From UBA1268 sp965662195 (GTDB taxonomy: Bacteria; Planctomycetota; Planctomycetia; Pirellulales; UBA1268): a stretch of 64,000 nt of DNA. Shown here piece by piece: positions 9,481-18,652 of this stretch (positions are counted from its first letter, which is position 1; each line of letters begins with the position of its first letter). Made by a program: the position numbers and the translations under genes. The stretch lies in contig CBFIHA010000004.1 of assembly GCA_965662195.1 (NCBI GenBank), forward strand, positions 18,761 through 82,760, read 5' to 3'. The notes under the pieces were generated by a model that saw only the letters and a list, made by a program, of their open reading frames with translations, ran no database searches and was not told the DNA's origin.

Positions 9481-10450
9481 CCGGGACTGCGGCCGTCCCC
9501 GGCTCGGGGGCACTGGCTTCCTGGCGTTGAGCCCGCCGGGCCTGCAGCACGTAGATCGACTGCCGGCTGGTCGTGGTGGCCAGGCGCTGGGGGTTGGGCT
9601 GGCGGCGGGGGGTCGGGTCGGGGCTCTGGCCCCGGGTGGTCGGTGACCAGCTTGCCGGCTCCGGGATGACCGCCGCAATGGCCGCCGGTGGTGCCGGGCA
9701 GCCCCGCTTCACCCAGTCGAGCCAGGTCTGTTGCAGGTTTGCCAGATCGCCAACGCCGTAGTGGCGACCAAGGGCCGCCGCCCAGTCTTTGCCGTCGAGT
9801 CCGTCGCCGACAAAGGCAACATACCGGCGGCGGCCTCCACGCTCGATCAGGTACCGGGCCAGTGAATAGCCCTGGGCGTACAGCGGCAGCACATCGGCCG
9901 GGTACTCCCGCATGGCGAACATTTCGGGAAAGGCGATGCCGCGGCCGGTCCGCAGAAATTCAATCAGCATGCGGTGCTGACGGGCCCGCTCCACGGGATG
10001 TTCGACCGTGGTGCAGGCCCCTTCGTCGGCCCACCGCGGCAGTGGCTGCCGAAAATGGCTGGCGAAAACAGTGTGGGTGATTTCATGGGGCAGAACTGAG
10101 TCGAGAATCCGCTCTTCACTGCCCTGAATGGTCATCGTCCAGTTGAAGACCTCACCCCGGTCGAAGACAAAACTGGTGGCGCCGCCAGCACCCAGGTGTG
10201 GGGCGACCTGTGCGGTGATCGGGCAGGGACGGCTCCAGCGGGGCAGCGGTTTGCCAGTCCATTCAATTGCCAGATCGTGGCGGTACTGTTCGGCGGCATC
10301 ACCGATCCGCCGGGCCAGCTGCTCGGAGGGCGCCTCAATGACAAAGTTGGCGGTGCGATAGCCGGCCGCCCGTGCTTCTGCGGTGGCGATCAGACCGATC
10401 ACCGCCAGCAGCGGAAGGAAAACTCGGGAACCGATTGTACCGACCAGCAT
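9467..10450 (-). CDS. Exported gluzincin-like (peptidase MA-type) metallopeptidase
   Basis: Protein of 327 aa. An N-terminal hydrophobic stretch ending ATAEARAAG is a probable signal peptide. The zinc motif HEITH lies at residues 122-126 and a downstream ADEG at 141-144 offers the third ligand, the arrangement of gluzincins such as the peptidase MA family. The C-terminal about 60 residues are Pro/Arg-rich and low in complexity. Start at 10450 was chosen because it begins the signal peptide; the frame is open further upstream without a family-like sequence. It follows the LysM-like gene by 107 bases and converges with cdsA with a 14-base overlap. The substrate is unknown. Confidence 0.65.
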   Translation of the reverse strand: MLVGTIGSRVFLPLLAVIGLIATAEARAAGYRTANFVIEAPSEQLARRIGDAAEQYRHDLAIEWTGKPLPRWSRPCPITAQVAPHLGAGGATSFVFDRGEVFNWTMTIQGSEERILDSVLPHEITHTVFASHFRQPLPRWADEGACTTVEHPVERARQHRMLIEFLRTGRGIAFPEMFAMREYPADVLPLYAQGYSLARYLIERGGRRRYVAFVGDGLDGKDWAAALGRHYGVGDLANLQQTWLDWVKRGCPAPPAAIAAVIPEPASWSPTTRGQSPDPTPRRQPNPQRLATTTSRQSIYVLQARRAQRQEASAPEPGTAAVPVTRR

Positions 10451-10557
10451 GCGACCACCACTTCCAAAGGTTCTGCCGCCGGGCGTTTCAGCCGCCAGCG
10501 GTGAGCGGCGGACGTTAGCGGTGGCTTCCGAACGGAACCAGAGCGGTTTCGCGGGGC

Positions 10558-11343
10558 TTAGTCGGCTGGCACCAACCGTGGCCAGGCAAGTTGCAGCCGC
10601 GCCGCTGGGGGAATTTCCAGTGTCGTTCCGGCAGCGAGGGAAGTGCGGGGGTCGAGGGCCCGATTCCAGGCAAAGAGGCTGCGGTAGTACCGGCCGTCTC
10701 CATAAGCTCGTTCCGCAATGCTCCACCAGCAGTCATCGGCCACCACTTCGTAAGGCTGGCCGGGGATGACGGGAGATGGGCCCGGGGCCGCCGCTGCCTG
10801 AGGGGGCCCCGGAGGTGTTTCCACGGCCCGGGGGACGGTCGAACCTGCCGTTGATCGGGCAGGCGGCTGTGGGGAGGGTGGTGGGAGAATTGAAGTGGCC
10901 AAAGGCTGCGCCGGCCGCACGAGTTCTCGATCGGCCGCCTGCCACGGTGGGGCCGTGGTGACGACCGGTTCCTCGTTCGACACCAGCCGGGTGGATGGTG
11001 TCGGTGCTGAAAATCGCGAAGTCATATTTGCGGAACCGGCCTGCAATCCGTCTGCAACGACAGGTGGCTTGAGCGCCGGAAAATCGGCGGGGGTGGGCCG
11101 TTGAAACCGGGATTCCGCGGGCGGTTCCGCCGGGTCTGACCGCAACGATTCGGGCCGGGGTCGCGGCGTGAGCACCGGGGGCGGCACCAGCGGGGTGGGA
11201 GCGGTGGTTCCCGCGGTGGCATGAATGTCGGGGCCCGTCCCCTTCGGCGGCCGCGGGCTCAACAGCCTGATCGACAGCGCAGCGACGAAGACCCCGACCA
11301 GCAGGCCGAGCAGTGCCAGCAGCAATCGCGACTCGCGTCCCAT
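10558..11343 (-). CDS. Single-pass membrane protein with proline-rich linker and C-terminal LysM-like domain
   Basis: Protein of 261 aa. Residues about 6-28 form one membrane helix (RLLLALLGLLVGVFVAALSI). Residues 30-190 are a Pro/Thr/Ala-rich linker. Residues about 196-246 resemble LysM: YEVVADDCWWSIAERAYGDG, then a FAWNRAL stretch and TTLEIP, fitting the usual 'Y.V..GD.LW.IA' and 'L..G..L.IP' pattern. This suggests an envelope protein that touches peptidoglycan or another glycan. It sits between rsmH (98 bases upstream) and the exported peptidase, all leftward, so the three may be co-transcribed. Confidence 0.7.
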   Translation of the reverse strand: MGRESRLLLALLGLLVGVFVAALSIRLLSPRPPKGTGPDIHATAGTTAPTPLVPPPVLTPRPRPESLRSDPAEPPAESRFQRPTPADFPALKPPVVADGLQAGSANMTSRFSAPTPSTRLVSNEEPVVTTAPPWQAADRELVRPAQPLATSILPPPSPQPPARSTAGSTVPRAVETPPGPPQAAAAPGPSPVIPGQPYEVVADDCWWSIAERAYGDGRYYRSLFAWNRALDPRTSLAAGTTLEIPPAARLQLAWPRLVPAD

Positions 11344-11440
11344 ACGAGACCAGCAGAGGGTGTCGCCTCGTGACCACCGGTGGCCGAGGCTGGAAGCGGG
11401 GCCGGATTCTGCTGAAACCCGGCCGCCGCTGCCAGAGCGA

Positions 11441-12355
11441 TCAGGCGACGCGTGCCGCCGCCCGCAGCCGGGCGGACCGGGACCTAGAATTGGCCTCCAC
11501 CTCGTCAGGCTGGGCCGTGAGCGGTGAGCGGGTCAGGCAGTCCCAGGTCTGCGGGCTGCGGAAGGCCGTTTTCACCAGCCGGTCCTCAAGTGAATGAAAC
11601 GCGATCACTACCAGCCGGCCGCCGGGCCGCAGGCGTGTCGGAATGCGTTCCAGGGCAATCTGCAGACTTTTCAGTTCTTCGTTGACCGCTATCCGCAGGG
11701 CCTGGAAGGTGCGGGTGGCGGGATGGATGCGGGAGGGGGGCGATTGGCGAGGAATGGCCGAGGCTATGAGTCTGGCAAATTCGCGGGCCGACTCGATCGG
11801 CTGCTTCTCACGGGCTGCAGCGATTCGGCGGGCAATCCGACGGCTGTAGCGTTCTTCGCCAAATTCGTAGATGAGGTCGGCGAGGGTTTCAGGCCGCATC
11901 CGGTTGACGAGTCGCCAGGCTGGATCTCCTTCGGTGGGGTCAAACCGGAGGTCGAGTGGCCCCTCGGCCTCGAACGAAAACCCGCGGCTCCGATCGGCCA
12001 GTTGGTCACTTGAGAGACCGACATCCAGCAGCACCCCGTCGACGGTCCCGACTCCGACGGCGTCGAGGACCTCAGGAATGTCGCGGAAGTTGGCCTGGGC
12101 AAAGCGGATTGGCAGGCCGGTTAGTTCTGTGGCTCCCCGTTGGATGGCAGCTGGATCGCGGTCGATGGCGATCACCCGGCCGGTTGGACCGACCGCCTCA
12201 GCCAGCAGCCGGGTGTGACCACCGCCGCCGAGCGTGCCATCGACAACGGTCATGCCGGGCTTGAGGGCGAGGTACGAGAGCGACTCCCGTGGCATCACAC
12301 TGACGTGCTGGCTGGTCGCGGAAGGCCGAACCGGCCGGGGCGGTGTTTCACTCAC
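11441..12355 (-). CDS. rsmH: 16S rRNA (cytosine-1402 N4) methyltransferase
   Basis: Protein of 304 aa, normal length for RsmH/MraW. It carries HVSVMPRESLSYLALKPG at the start, the SAM loop VDGTLGGGGHT, an acidic AIDRDPAA, GVLLDVGLSSDQL, and the C-terminal ALRIAVNEEL plus VVIAFHSLEDR blocks. It methylates C1402 in the ribosomal P site. In many bacteria this gene heads the dcw cell-division cluster; here no ftsL, ftsI or mur gene follows. The start region is divergent from queA with a 94-bp gap that must hold both promoters. Confidence 0.95.
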   Translation of the reverse strand: MSETPPRPVRPSATSQHVSVMPRESLSYLALKPGMTVVDGTLGGGGHTRLLAEAVGPTGRVIAIDRDPAAIQRGATELTGLPIRFAQANFRDIPEVLDAVGVGTVDGVLLDVGLSSDQLADRSRGFSFEAEGPLDLRFDPTEGDPAWRLVNRMRPETLADLIYEFGEERYSRRIARRIAAAREKQPIESAREFARLIASAIPRQSPPSRIHPATRTFQALRIAVNEELKSLQIALERIPTRLRPGGRLVVIAFHSLEDRLVKTAFRSPQTWDCLTRSPLTAQPDEVEANSRSRSARLRAAARVA

Positions 12356-12449
12356 GTGAGTCTTGATTGCTCGTTGGTTCTGAGAGACATCATTATCAGC
12401 TTATCACCACGAAGGCTCGAAAAATCTGCGGTACGGTACGCTCTGCCTC

Positions 12450-13520
12450 ATGCACACCGACCCCGACCTTGCTGGCAGCTACGACTATGACCTGCCGCCG
12501 GAGCTGATTGCCCAGGAGCCACTGGCCGACCGGGCGGCGGCCCGGCTGCTGGTGGTGGAGCGGGCAACCGGCCGCCTGCGGCACGCCCAGATTCGCGATC
12601 TGCCCGAGTTGCTCAGCCCGAACGATCTCGTGGTGGTCAACGACACCCGGGTCGTGCCGGCCCGACTGAACGGCCGGCGAGCCCGGACCGGCGGCCGCTG
12701 GGAAGGCTTGTTTCTGGCAGAGTTGCCGGCCGACGAGGGCCGGCGACGCTGGTCGATCCTGGCCAAGACCCGGGGCCGACCGGCTGTCGGCGAGCGGATT
12801 GTGCTGGTCGATCCAGCGGGAGCCGATGCTGCCGAACTTGTGCTCGTCGGCCGCGGCGAGGGGGGGGCCTGGCTGGTTGAGCCGCAGGCTGACGAACCGA
12901 CCCCGGTGGTGCTGGCTCGCGTCGGCCGCGTGCCGCTGCCGGGCTACATCCGTGGCGGTGAGGCCCGGGGGGAAGATGTCGATCGCTATCAGACGGTCTT
13001 TGCCGAGCAGCCGGGTTCGGCCGCCGCGCCGACAGCGGGGCTGCACTTCACGCCGCAGTTGCTTCAGCAGCTGAGTGACCGGGGCCTCAGCCGGGCTGAG
13101 GTGACCCTGCATGTCGGCCTCGACACCTTCCGACCGATCGGCACCGAGCGGATTGCCGACCATCCGATGCACACAGAGTGGTGCGCGGTGTCCGCGGCGA
13201 CGGCGGCGGCTGTGCGGGCGACCCGCGATCGCGGCGGCCGCATCGTGGCGGTCGGCACAACCGCGGTACGCTCACTCGAGACGGCCGCCCGCGATGGCCA
13301 GATCGGGCCGTTCACCGGGCCGACGAATCTCTACATCCGCCCGGGCTTTCCCTTTCATGCGGTCGATTGCCTACTCACCAATTTTCATCTGCCGCGAACG
13401 ACGCTGATGGTGCTCGTCAGCAGCCTCGCCGGTCGCGACCTCATCCGCCGGGCCTACGCCGAGGCGATCGCTGAGCGCTACCGCTTCCTCAGCTACGGCG
13501 ATGCGATGCTGATTTTGTGA
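12450..13520 (+). CDS. queA: S-adenosylmethionine:tRNA ribosyltransferase-isomerase
   Basis: Protein of 356 aa. It begins near YDYDLPPELIAQEPL, the standard QueA opening, followed by VVNDTRVVPARL, RVPLPGYI, YQTVFA (normally YQTVYA), AAPTAGLHFT, LHVGLDTF, and a late TNLYIRPGF and TNFHLPRTTLMVLV. QueA transfers and isomerises the ribose of SAM onto 7-aminomethyl-7-deazaguanine in tRNA to give epoxyqueuosine. No other queuosine gene is in the window. Divergent from rsmH. Confidence 0.95.
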   Translation: MHTDPDLAGSYDYDLPPELIAQEPLADRAAARLLVVERATGRLRHAQIRDLPELLSPNDLVVVNDTRVVPARLNGRRARTGGRWEGLFLAELPADEGRRRWSILAKTRGRPAVGERIVLVDPAGADAAELVLVGRGEGGAWLVEPQADEPTPVVLARVGRVPLPGYIRGGEARGEDVDRYQTVFAEQPGSAAAPTAGLHFTPQLLQQLSDRGLSRAEVTLHVGLDTFRPIGTERIADHPMHTEWCAVSAATAAAVRATRDRGGRIVAVGTTAVRSLETAARDGQIGPFTGPTNLYIRPGFPFHAVDCLLTNFHLPRTTLMVLVSSLAGRDLIRRAYAEAIAERYRFLSYGDAMLIL

Positions 13521-13783
13521 GTCTGCAACAGCGACCGCTGCAGTTTTCGGCTTGTGCAGAGGTTGCCTGTTAGCCGCCTCTTTCGGAAGCCGGCAGGTCA
13601 CTGCAGGAAAATGGCCACGGAAACGACAAAAGAAAGAGCAATTCCCAACCCCAGAAATACCTCTTAAGGGTGGGCTCTACGCTCAGCGGTAAAGATTCTG
13701 TGTGGCTGGATCGATAGACAAAGAGGGGCTGGTTGCTCATCAGTCAGGCTCGCCCAGGAGAGGGTGTCTTCCCGCGGATTTTT

Positions 13784-13800
13784 GGAGGGCTGACAACTTG
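13784..13800 (+). promoter_or_regulatory. Shine-Dalgarno selecting a TTG start
   Basis: GGAGG at 13784-13788 stands 9 bases before a TTG at 13798. Translation from this TTG gives a protein that begins directly at the sulfotransferase core, as is usual in the family. The more upstream in-frame GTG at 13702 has no such site. Confidence 0.5.
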
Positions 13801-14481
13801 GCGATTCTGTCGTACACCAAGCAATTCTGTTTTATCCACATTCCGAAAACAGCCGGGAAGAGCATTGGTACAACGCTCGGTGCATACGGCCAGCCAACTG
13901 CCTCATCCACGTATAATCGGATGCTTGCCTGCGTTGGCATCCGGGTGAACCATTACGGTCCCTACCGAACCCGAAGATTTCGTGTGCATGCGACGGCGAA
14001 CACAATACGCCGGAACCTGCCACGAGGGGTTTTTGAACGCCTCTGGTCGTTCTCGTTCGTGCGAAATCCCTGGGACATGCTGGTGTCGCAGTACGAGTTT
14101 ATCCGCCAGAGTCCAGACAATAAACGGCACAGGCAAATCGCCCCACTGACGTTTCAAGAGTTTGTAAAGATCTGGCTCAGCAAGAAGGGGTGCCAGGGAC
14201 GACAAAAGCGATTCATTGTTGATGAATCAGGCCGCTGCATTGTTGATTTCATTGGTCGCTATGAATCGCTCTCGGTCGATTTTCAAGTGATTGCACGACG
14301 AATCGGTATCACGGCTGAATTGCCGCAGGTTGGACGTTCTTCTCGCCGTGATTACCGCCACTATTACAGTGACGATTTGGCCGCGCTTGTCGCAGCAGAA
14401 TTGGCCGAAGACATCGCTTTCTTTGGGTACTCGTTCGACGATCTTCCCGCCCAAAAGAATCTGCTGAAGCGGGCGGCTTAA
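13798..14481 (+). CDS. Sulfotransferase family protein (HIPKTAG type)
   Basis: Protein of 227 aa from the TTG, or 259 aa from GTG 13702. FIHIPKTAGKS at about 12-22 is the 5'-phosphosulfate loop for PAPS, and FVRNPWD at 87-93 is the start of the 3'-phosphate site, typical of carbohydrate sulfotransferases of the Sulfotransfer_2 type. The later SSRRDYRHYY with acidic ending fits the common 'Y...Y.DD' tail. The gene is visibly lower in G+C than its neighbours and stands alone between core genes, suggesting acquisition by transfer. Its acceptor is probably a surface sugar, by family only. Confidence 0.8.
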   Translation: MAILSYTKQFCFIHIPKTAGKSIGTTLGAYGQPTASSTYNRMLACVGIRVNHYGPYRTRRFRVHATANTIRRNLPRGVFERLWSFSFVRNPWDMLVSQYEFIRQSPDNKRHRQIAPLTFQEFVKIWLSKKGCQGRQKRFIVDESGRCIVDFIGRYESLSVDFQVIARRIGITAELPQVGRSSRRDYRHYYSDDLAALVAAELAEDIAFFGYSFDDLPAQKNLLKRAA

Positions 14482-15054
14482 TTTGTCCCAGCCCACGGCT
14501 GGCTTGAATGAGGCTGTTCGGTTAACAGCCTGCCGAGTTGGACCGCCGTCGCGGGGGGCGTTGGGCTCTCCCGCAGACCCTCGGCGTTTCCGGGTGTTTC
14601 CCGAACGGACTTGGCGGCGGCCCCCGGGATAAATGAGAGCCGTCGAATGCCGACGTGGTTTCTGAGGCAGCTTTTGGGCCGAAAAGCATGGCCGCCAAGG
14701 GCTTTTCTGCGGACAGGCAGGGTCGCAGACTGCCGAGAATACGTTCGCGGTATTCGGTCCGAGTTGGGACAAGTTGTGATGTCCGCAAGCGGCTGCATCT
14801 GACTCAGCGTGTACGGTGCGTCGTGCCGCCTTCGCAGAGATTGACGTGGCGGTTTCAAAAGCGTCTTTCTTGCCCACCCCAGCTCACTGGATTCGCGGTT
14901 CGGGTATCCTGTCGGTCAGTTGCTCGGTGGAATATCTGCCCCGCGGTCCGGACTGCCAGCCGTTTCCGACGTCGCTTGACAGGGACGGCTCACACACCGT
15001 CGCTTGAATTCGGAAAAGCGTCGTCAGAATTTGCATCGAAACGAAAGGATTTCC
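14482..15054. other. Intergenic stretch without a recognisable gene
   Basis: About 570 bases between the sulfotransferase and the Nudix gene. Several frames stay open on both strands, but none shows a family motif, and all look like chance frames in G+C-rich DNA. No inverted terminal repeats or tRNA remnant were seen. The only clear signal is an AAAGGA ribosome site at its right end, serving the ATG at 15055. Confidence 0.5.
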
Positions 15055-15684
15055 ATGGCCACGATTCCCCAGGAAGACGTGCTCGTCATTCCCCGCAGCC
15101 TGCTGGAGCAGGCCGGGATGTTTCAGGGGTTTTGCGGAGAGGTCGACCGGTACCTGTCGATGCTCCTCGACCCCAAGCAGACCCGCTGGATGCCGCGGGC
15201 CACGGCCGAAGAGGACCCGTCATTCAAACAACTCATCCCCTACTGCCTGCTCAGCTGGCAGGCAAATGACGGCACGCCGCAATACTTCGCCTACACCCGC
15301 GGTGGCGGCCAGAGTGAGGCCCGGCTGCGAGCCAAACGTTCAGTCGGCATCGGCGGCCACATTGCCAGCACCGACGGCGCGCACGGCGACGACGCCTCGT
15401 ACGAAGCTGGGATGAGGCGGGAACTCGAGGAAGAAATCGCGATCACCGGTGGCTTCACCAGCCGCTGTGTCGGCCTCATCAACGACGATGCCACCCCCGT
15501 CGGGAGTGTGCATCTCGGCATTGTCCACGTGCTCTCGCTGGAGCTGCCCAAGGTGCAGTCCTGTGAGTCGGAGCTGATCGACTGCGGCTTCGAACCGTTG
15601 GCCGACCTGCTGGCCGACCGGGAGCGATTTGAAACCTGGTCGCAGATCGCCCTCGACGCGGTGGCGGCAGGCAGCCTCGGCTGA
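15055..15684 (+). CDS. Nudix-like phosphohydrolase
   Basis: Protein of 209 aa. A Nudix-type helix is visible as YEAGMRRELEEEIAI, containing the RE..EE metal-binding core, preceded by VGIGGHIAS and an insertion that lengthens the usual loop. The N-terminal 70 residues include YCLLSWQ and YFAYTRGGG. Nudix enzymes hydrolyse nucleoside diphosphates linked to another group; the substrate is not evident. The ATG at 15055 was preferred over an upstream in-frame ATG at 15004 because AAAGGA lies a few bases before it. A cysteine desulfurase follows in the same direction. Confidence 0.75.
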   Translation: MATIPQEDVLVIPRSLLEQAGMFQGFCGEVDRYLSMLLDPKQTRWMPRATAEEDPSFKQLIPYCLLSWQANDGTPQYFAYTRGGGQSEARLRAKRSVGIGGHIASTDGAHGDDASYEAGMRRELEEEIAITGGFTSRCVGLINDDATPVGSVHLGIVHVLSLELPKVQSCESELIDCGFEPLADLLADRERFETWSQIALDAVAAGSLG

Positions 15685-15735
15685 TCGGCCAGCCGCCGGC
15701 TGTTGTCCGGGTCGGTTTCTGGCCAGAATGGAGGC

Positions 15736-16917
15736 ATGCCCGCCGACGCCTCCATCTATCTTGACAACCATGCCACCACCCGGCTCGATCCGCTGGTGCT
15801 TGAGGCAATGCTGCCGTGGCTGACGGATCACTACGGCAATGCCGGCAGTGGAACCCACAGCCTCGGGCTGGAGGCTCGGTCGGCTGTTGATGCGGCCCGG
15901 CAGCAGGTCGCGGCCGCGATCGGGGCGATGCCGCGGGAGGTGGTCTTCACCAGCGGGGCGACCGAGAGCGTCAACCTGGCCCTGGCCGGCGCAGCCAGTC
16001 GGCGGCCAGGGGGCCGGATTGTGGTGGTGGCGACGGAGCATGCGGCGGTGCTGGACACCGCCGCGCATCTTGAGCAGCAGGGCTACTCGGTGATCCGGCT
16101 GCCGGTCGTCCCCAACAATGGCGAATGCCCGGGACTCCTCGATCCGAAGCAGCTGGCAGCCGTGGTTGATGATCAGACCGCCGTCGTTTCGGTAATGCTT
16201 GCCAACAATGAAATCGGCGTCATCCAGCCGATCAGCGACTTGGCTGCGATCGTGCACGATCGCGGGGGACTGCTGCACGTCGATTGCGCCCAGGCGGTCG
16301 GCAACATTCCAGTCGATGTCGATTGCCTCGGTGCCGACCTGGCGAGTTTTTCGGCTCACAAGTGCCACGGTCCCAAAGGGGTCGGGGCCCTCTATGTCCG
16401 TCGTCGCGAGCGGCTGGTGCGGCTCGATCCCCAGGTCTTCGGCGGCGGCCAGGAGCGGGGGCTGCGAAGTGGCACACTCAACGTGCCCGGGATCGTCGGC
16501 ATGGGCAGGGCCTGCGAGCTGGCGGTGGCGGGGCTGCCGAGGCTGCCAGCGGTGGTGGCGGCGGCTCGGGACCGACTCTGGCAGCAGCTCTCAACGTTGA
16601 TTCCCGCGCTGAAGCTCAATGGTCCACCGCTGCGCATCGGGGTACGACTGCCAAACAATCTCAACGTCGAGTTCCCCGGTGTCGATGGTGGAACGCTGCT
16701 GGCCGAACTCTCCCGAGCGGGCGTGGCCGCAAGTGCCGGCAGCGCCTGCTCCAGCGAGCAGCCCCGGCCCAGCCATGTGTTGCTGGCCCTCGGGCTTTCG
16801 GACGAGGAGGCCCGCCGCAGCCTGCGGTTCGGGCTTTCCCGGCTGACCACCGCGGCCGAAATTGATCGGGCCGCCACTGCTGTTTTTGCCGCCTGGAGGC
16901 AACTTTCCGGCAACTGA
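15736..16917 (+). CDS. Cysteine desulfurase (NifS/IscS class)
   Basis: Protein of 393 aa. It starts with IYLDNHATT, the standard opening, and shows TSGATESVNLAL, an EHAAVLD histidine, SVMLANNEIG, the PLP lysine at residue 209 in SAHKCHGPKG, GGGQERGLRSGTLN, and the catalytic cysteine at about 338 in SAGSACSS. It takes sulfur from L-cysteine as a persulfide for Fe-S clusters or tRNA thiolation. The ATG at 15736 matches the family start; an in-frame TTG at 15703 would add 11 residues. An IscA-type carrier follows 123 bases downstream, suggesting a reduced Fe-S assembly pair without IscU in the window. Confidence 0.92.
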   Translation: MPADASIYLDNHATTRLDPLVLEAMLPWLTDHYGNAGSGTHSLGLEARSAVDAARQQVAAAIGAMPREVVFTSGATESVNLALAGAASRRPGGRIVVVATEHAAVLDTAAHLEQQGYSVIRLPVVPNNGECPGLLDPKQLAAVVDDQTAVVSVMLANNEIGVIQPISDLAAIVHDRGGLLHVDCAQAVGNIPVDVDCLGADLASFSAHKCHGPKGVGALYVRRRERLVRLDPQVFGGGQERGLRSGTLNVPGIVGMGRACELAVAGLPRLPAVVAAARDRLWQQLSTLIPALKLNGPPLRIGVRLPNNLNVEFPGVDGGTLLAELSRAGVAASAGSACSSEQPRPSHVLLALGLSDEEARRSLRFGLSRLTTAAEIDRAATAVFAAWRQLSGN

Positions 16918-17040
16918 AGCCGGGATGGCTCTTTGCCCATCGCTGCGGCCGGGATAAACTTTGGTGTTTGTGGTGCCCTTTTGCCAGCCGGCCCTTCGGT
17001 GGCGGGTCACATCGCGAATTGTTCTCTGGAGGATGCACAG

Positions 17041-17373
17041 ATGTCGGTCACACTCACGGAAAAAGCTGCTTCCGAGGTCAAGAAGATCATCGTCGATCAA
17101 AAACTCGATGAGGCAACGGTCCTGCGGATCGGTGTTGCCGGAGGCGGCTGCAGCGGTTTTCAGTATTCGCTGGGCTTCGACACCCAGTGGGATCCCAAGG
17201 CCGACAGTAAGAGTGAACAGCACGGCGTTGCCCTGGTCGTCGACAAGAAGAGCGATCTGTTTCTCGACGGCACCACGCTCGATTTCCACGAAGGAATCGA
17301 TAAGCGGGGCTTCACTTTCAACAATCCCAACGCCACCAAGAGTTGCGGCTGCGGCAGTTCGTTCCAGGCGTGA
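17041..17373 (+). CDS. A-type iron-sulfur carrier (IscA/ErpA family)
   Basis: Protein of 110 aa, the normal size. The three conserved cysteines are present: C37 in GGGCSGF and C102/C104 in SCGCGSSF. It opens with LTEKAASEVKKII. A GGAGG lies 7 bases before the ATG at 17041. A-type carriers receive clusters from the scaffold and pass them to target enzymes, and the neighbouring cysteine desulfurase fits this. The frame is open upstream to 16933, but that part is not conserved. Confidence 0.92.
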   Translation: MSVTLTEKAASEVKKIIVDQKLDEATVLRIGVAGGGCSGFQYSLGFDTQWDPKADSKSEQHGVALVVDKKSDLFLDGTTLDFHEGIDKRGFTFNNPNATKSCGCGSSFQA

Positions 17374-17406
17374 GCGGCCTGCCCGCGGACTGACAGAGGA
17401 GGCCCG

Positions 17407-18651
17407 GTGGCGGCAGAGAAGGTTTTTATTGTCGGCATCGGGGATGACGGCGTTGAAGGGATGACGTCTCATGCCGTGCGGCTCGTGGAGTCGGCAGAGC
17501 GATTGGTCGGCCCCGACTCCTGCCGCGACCTCGTGCCAGCGCGGCTGCGGGATCGGCTGGAGACGGTCGGCAGCCTCGACGAACTGGTCGAGCGGATTGA
17601 GGAACTGGCCGGCCGGCAACTGGTGGTGCTCGCCTCTGGTGACCCGCTTTTCTATGGCACGGCCCGGTTCGTTTGCAGCCGACTCGGCAAGGACCGCTTC
17701 GAGGTTGTGCCACATGTCAGCAGCATGCAGCTGGCATTTGCCCGGGTGAAGGAGAGCTGGGAAGATGCCTATCTCGCCAGTCTCTCGGGACTTTCGACTA
17801 TCGAGCGGGTTATTGAAAAGATTCGCACGGTTGATACCGCCGGCCTGTTCACCAGCGAGCAGTGGCCGCCTAACGTTGTGGCCGCGTCGTTGCTCGAACA
17901 GGGCTTGCAGGGGTATCAGGCTTACGTCTGTGAAAATCTCGGCTCGCCCGATGAACGTGTGACCCAGGGAAGCCTCAAGGAAATCGCATCCGATTCCTTC
18001 GGTCCGCTCAACGTGATGATTTTGGTGCGGCCCAGTGGTCCCTTGGAAGCACCGGATGAAGGGGGGCGGCGACTGTTCGGCAACCGGGACGAACTCTTCT
18101 TGCAGTCGCGGCCCAAGCGCGGCCTGCTGACGCCTGCTGAGGTTCGTAGCCTGGCGCTTGCCGAGCTTTCACTGACGGCGGCCAGCGTCGTCTGGGACGT
18201 CGGGGCGGGCAGCGGGTCGGTCGCGGTCGAAGCGGCCCGGCTGGCGCCCGAGGGCGAGATTTATGCAATCGAAATGGATCCGGATGACCACCGGCTGATT
18301 GAGGAGAACGCCCAGCGGTTTGGAGTCGGAAATCTCCGGGCCATCCTCGGCCGGGCACCAGAGGCGTGGGCCGATCTGCCCCGCCCCGACAGCATCTACG
18401 TGGGGGGCAGTGGTCGGGCGGTGGCCAATCTGGTCGAGCAGGCCTGGGAACAGCTGAAGCCGGGCGGGCGGCTGGTGACAAACTGCAACAGCATTGAAAA
18501 CCTGGCCGCGGTGCATGCGCTGCTGCGGGCCCGTTCAGATGACGCCGCTTATTGGATGGTCAACATCGCCCGGGGCATTGAGCAGATGGACCGCATCCGC
18601 TTCGAGGCGATCAACCCGAATTTCCTGATGGCGGCGACCAAGGCGGGCTGA
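17407..18651 (+). CDS. cobL: Precorrin-6Y C5,15-methyltransferase (decarboxylating), CbiE-CbiT fusion
   Basis: Protein of 414 aa. Residues about 1-205 are a tetrapyrrole methylase domain (VFIVGIGDDG, LASGDPLFYG, the typical GDP loop). Residues about 225-405 are a Rossmann SAM methyltransferase/decarboxylase of CbiT type (LLTPAEVRSLAL, VWDVGAGSGSVAVEAA, IYAIEMD). Together they methylate C5 and C15 of the corrin ring and remove the acetate carboxyl. The start is GTG at 17407 with AGAGGAG upstream. It is the only cobalamin gene here; the next gene starts one base after its stop, so the pair is co-translated. Confidence 0.93.
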   Translation: MAAEKVFIVGIGDDGVEGMTSHAVRLVESAERLVGPDSCRDLVPARLRDRLETVGSLDELVERIEELAGRQLVVLASGDPLFYGTARFVCSRLGKDRFEVVPHVSSMQLAFARVKESWEDAYLASLSGLSTIERVIEKIRTVDTAGLFTSEQWPPNVVAASLLEQGLQGYQAYVCENLGSPDERVTQGSLKEIASDSFGPLNVMILVRPSGPLEAPDEGGRRLFGNRDELFLQSRPKRGLLTPAEVRSLALAELSLTAASVVWDVGAGSGSVAVEAARLAPEGEIYAIEMDPDDHRLIEENAQRFGVGNLRAILGRAPEAWADLPRPDSIYVGGSGRAVANLVEQAWEQLKPGGRLVTNCNSIENLAAVHALLRARSDDAAYWMVNIARGIEQMDRIRFEAINPNFLMAATKAG

Positions 18652-18652
18652 C

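Noticed and set aside
13660..13730. tRNA D-arm-like CTCAGCGGTA before the sulfotransferase
   Set aside because: No T-loop (GGTTCGA) or matching acceptor stem follows.
14655..15269. Rightward open frame of about 200 codons across the Nudix start
   Set aside because: It overlaps the true Nudix gene in another frame and has no family motif.
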